Origin: an uncultured Chitinophagaceae bacterium
GTDB lineage: Bacteria > Bacteroidota > Bacteroidia > Chitinophagales > Chitinophagaceae
Assembly (NCBI GenBank): GCA_937996595.1
Contig: CALKVC010000225.1
Coordinates: 1-21,691 of the forward strand
DNA: 21,691 nt
Reading direction: 5' to 3'
In this document: positions 20,390 through 21,691 of the stretch, piece after piece
How the letters are laid out: every line of letters starts with the position of its first letter
Position numbering within the stretch: the stretch's first letter is position 1
Notes under the pieces: generated by a model
Told to the model about the DNA's origin: nothing
Seen by the model: only the letters and a program-made list of their open reading frames with translations
The model's database searches: none
Program-made: the position numbers and the translations under genes

Positions 20390-21691
20390 ATGAGTGATAC
20401 GGATGTTTCCCATGGACTTACCGGTGATCAGGTGCTTGCATCCAGGGCCAGGCATGGCGTAAATGCAATTGAAAGCGGCTCAGACAGGCTTTTTATACAT
20501 GTGTTAAAGGAAGTGGTGCTGGAGCCGATGTTTATCCTCCTGCTGGCGGCCTGTATGTTGTATTTTATTGCCGGCGAAGCAAGGGAAGGTTTTATTATGG
20601 TCATTTCCGTACTGATCGTTTCCGGCATATCTTTTTTCCAGGAATACCGCAGCCGTAATGCCGTGATGGCGTTGAAGAAACTGTCTGACAGCAGGGCAAA
20701 AGTGATTCGCAACGGTGCACAATTGCTGGTTCCTACAGAAGATGTGGTCGTAGGCGATGTGCTGCTGATTGAAGAAGGGGAAGTGCCTGCGGCTGACGGA
20801 CTCATCAGGCAGGCAAATGACCTGTCTCTGAATGAATCGGTATTGACCGGTGAAGCATTTCCTGTTTTTAAATTTTCGGATACCCATGACAGTGTGTATA
20901 AGGGTACGCTGGTAACCAGCGGCAGCGCCATCATTGAAGTAAAGGCGGTAGGTAAGGAGACCATGCTGGGGCGTATCGGCCAGTCGCTGGAAAACATCAC
21001 GGTATTGAAAACACCTTTGCAGTTGCAGGTACGTTCATTTGTAAAGAATATGGTACGCGCCGGCTTCGTTGCATTTGTGCTGGTGGTGGGTTACCATTAT
21101 TACCAAACCGGCAACGTAATGGATGCGCTGATGCAGGGCCTCACCCTTGCCATGAGCCTGCTGCCGGAAGAGATACCGGTAGCATTCAGCACATTCCAGG
21201 CATTGGGTGCATTCAGGCTGCTGCAAAGCCAAGTGATTGTAAAACAACCACAGTATGTAGAAACACTGGGTTCTGCCACCGTTATTTGTGCAGACAAAAC
21301 CGGCACACTCACGCAGAACCTCATGCAACTGGATTTTCTTTATGATGCGGCTACAGGTTTATCTGTACCGGCTGCAACAGGCGATGGTATGCCGCATGAA
21401 TTGCTTGAATATGCCATGTGGTCCAGTGAAACCAACCCATTTGACCCTATGGAAAAAGCCATTCATTCATTGTATGGTAAAACAGCGTGTATTGATAAAC
21501 GTTTGCAATACACGCAGGTTCATGAATATCCTGTTTCCGGAAGGCCGCCTATGATGACACATATCTTCCGTAAAGGCGAAAACGATTTTGTAATTGCAGC
21601 AAAAGGAGCTCCTGAAGCCATCCTGGCGCAAAGCGATTTGCCTGAGGAGATAAAAAAGGGATACGAAAATCAAAGCATTGAGTATGCCAGA
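20390..21691 (+). CDS. P2-type cation-transporting ATPase, N-terminal 434 residues
   Basis: The frame is open from ATG 20390 to the window edge, so the gene is cut. It begins with a cation-ATPase N domain (G-L-T-G-D-Q-V-L-A-S-R-A-R-H-G-V-N) and a membrane-helix pair (~45-85). The actuator domain has T-G-E (153-155), and the membrane motif is P-E-E-I-P (259-263). The phosphorylation site is Asp302 in D-K-T-G-T-L-T, and the nucleotide domain starts with K-G-A-P-E-A-I. It belongs to the Ca2+/Mg2+-type (P2) group rather than the copper group, and lacks heavy-metal Cys motifs. P-E-E-I-P in place of the usual P-E-G-L-P of calcium pumps leaves the transported ion uncertain. Confidence 0.88.
   Translation, partial: MSDTDVSHGLTGDQVLASRARHGVNAIESGSDRLFIHVLKEVVLEPMFILLLAACMLYFIAGEAREGFIMVISVLIVSGISFFQEYRSRNAVMALKKLSDSRAKVIRNGAQLLVPTEDVVVGDVLLIEEGEVPAADGLIRQANDLSLNESVLTGEAFPVFKFSDTHDSVYKGTLVTSGSAIIEVKAVGKETMLGRIGQSLENITVLKTPLQLQVRSFVKNMVRAGFVAFVLVVGYHYYQTGNVMDALMQGLTLAMSLLPEEIPVAFSTFQALGAFRLLQSQVIVKQPQYVETLGSATVICADKTGTLTQNLMQLDFLYDAATGLSVPAATGDGMPHELLEYAMWSSETNPFDPMEKAIHSLYGKTACIDKRLQYTQVHEYPVSGRPPMMTHIFRKGENDFVIAAKGAPEAILAQSDLPEEIKKGYENQSIEYAR

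Overview
The window is mostly one stretch of a Bacteroidota chromosome (about 1575 to the right end; Chitinophagaceae-like is my best guess). The evidence is the TAnnTTTG-type -7 promoter elements, weak Shine-Dalgarno sequences, the ccoN-ccoO gene fusion, a single-haem CcoP, and protein sequences typical of that phylum. The first ~1.55 kb looks foreign. It is visibly GC-richer and reads as two proteobacterial-type pieces joined end to end: the first codons of an AbrB/MazE-like antitoxin, then a 3'-truncated ccoN with its own Anr/FNR box. That block abuts the last ~49 codons of a Bacteroidota ABC-transporter ATPase. An assembly chimera at a contig end is the simplest explanation.

Layout of the Bacteroidota part: (1) 1562-4102, plus strand: ABC ATPase tail, CHAD protein, YqjE-like membrane protein with a small partner, and a lipoprotein. 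(2) 4341-6669: a PAS histidine kinase and, one base later, an unusual response regulator with a CRP/FNR DNA-binding half (REC-cNBD-HTH). (3) 6684-7076, minus: a small helical protein. (4) 7154-13611, minus: a full cbb3 oxidase operon, ccoS-ccoNO-ccoQ-ccoP-ccoG-ccoH plus a COG2836 membrane protein. (5) 13727-16117 (probably to 16186), minus: the copper ATPase ccoI from its own promoter. (6) 16456-16953: a lipoprotein. (7) 17096-19276, minus: Hsp20, a DUF2892 protein, a 4-TM DoxX-like protein and a tandem universal stress protein. (8) 19433 to the end, plus: a second tandem universal stress protein and a P2-type cation ATPase cut by the window edge.

The most interesting signal lies between the genes. 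Eight promoters carry a CRP/FNR-like dyad, TGA-N6-TCA (one site has a degraded right arm), centred 50.5-52.5 bp upstream of the first T of a TAnnTTTG-like -7 element. Seven of the eight also carry a second dyad, or a recognisable half of one, exactly 22 bp (two helical turns) closer to the promoter; at the eighth only a weak right half remains. These promoters drive the cbb3 operon, ccoI, both universal stress proteins (sharing one dyad in a divergent promoter), DUF2892/hsp20, the YqjE-like pair, the DUF4136-like lipoprotein and the small helical protein. The signature suggests one local low-oxygen/stress regulon, and the two-component REC-CRP/FNR regulator in the middle of the window is the obvious candidate activator. 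The regulator operon and the last ATPase gene lack the motif.

No tRNA, rRNA, CRISPR array, insertion sequence or phage module was seen.
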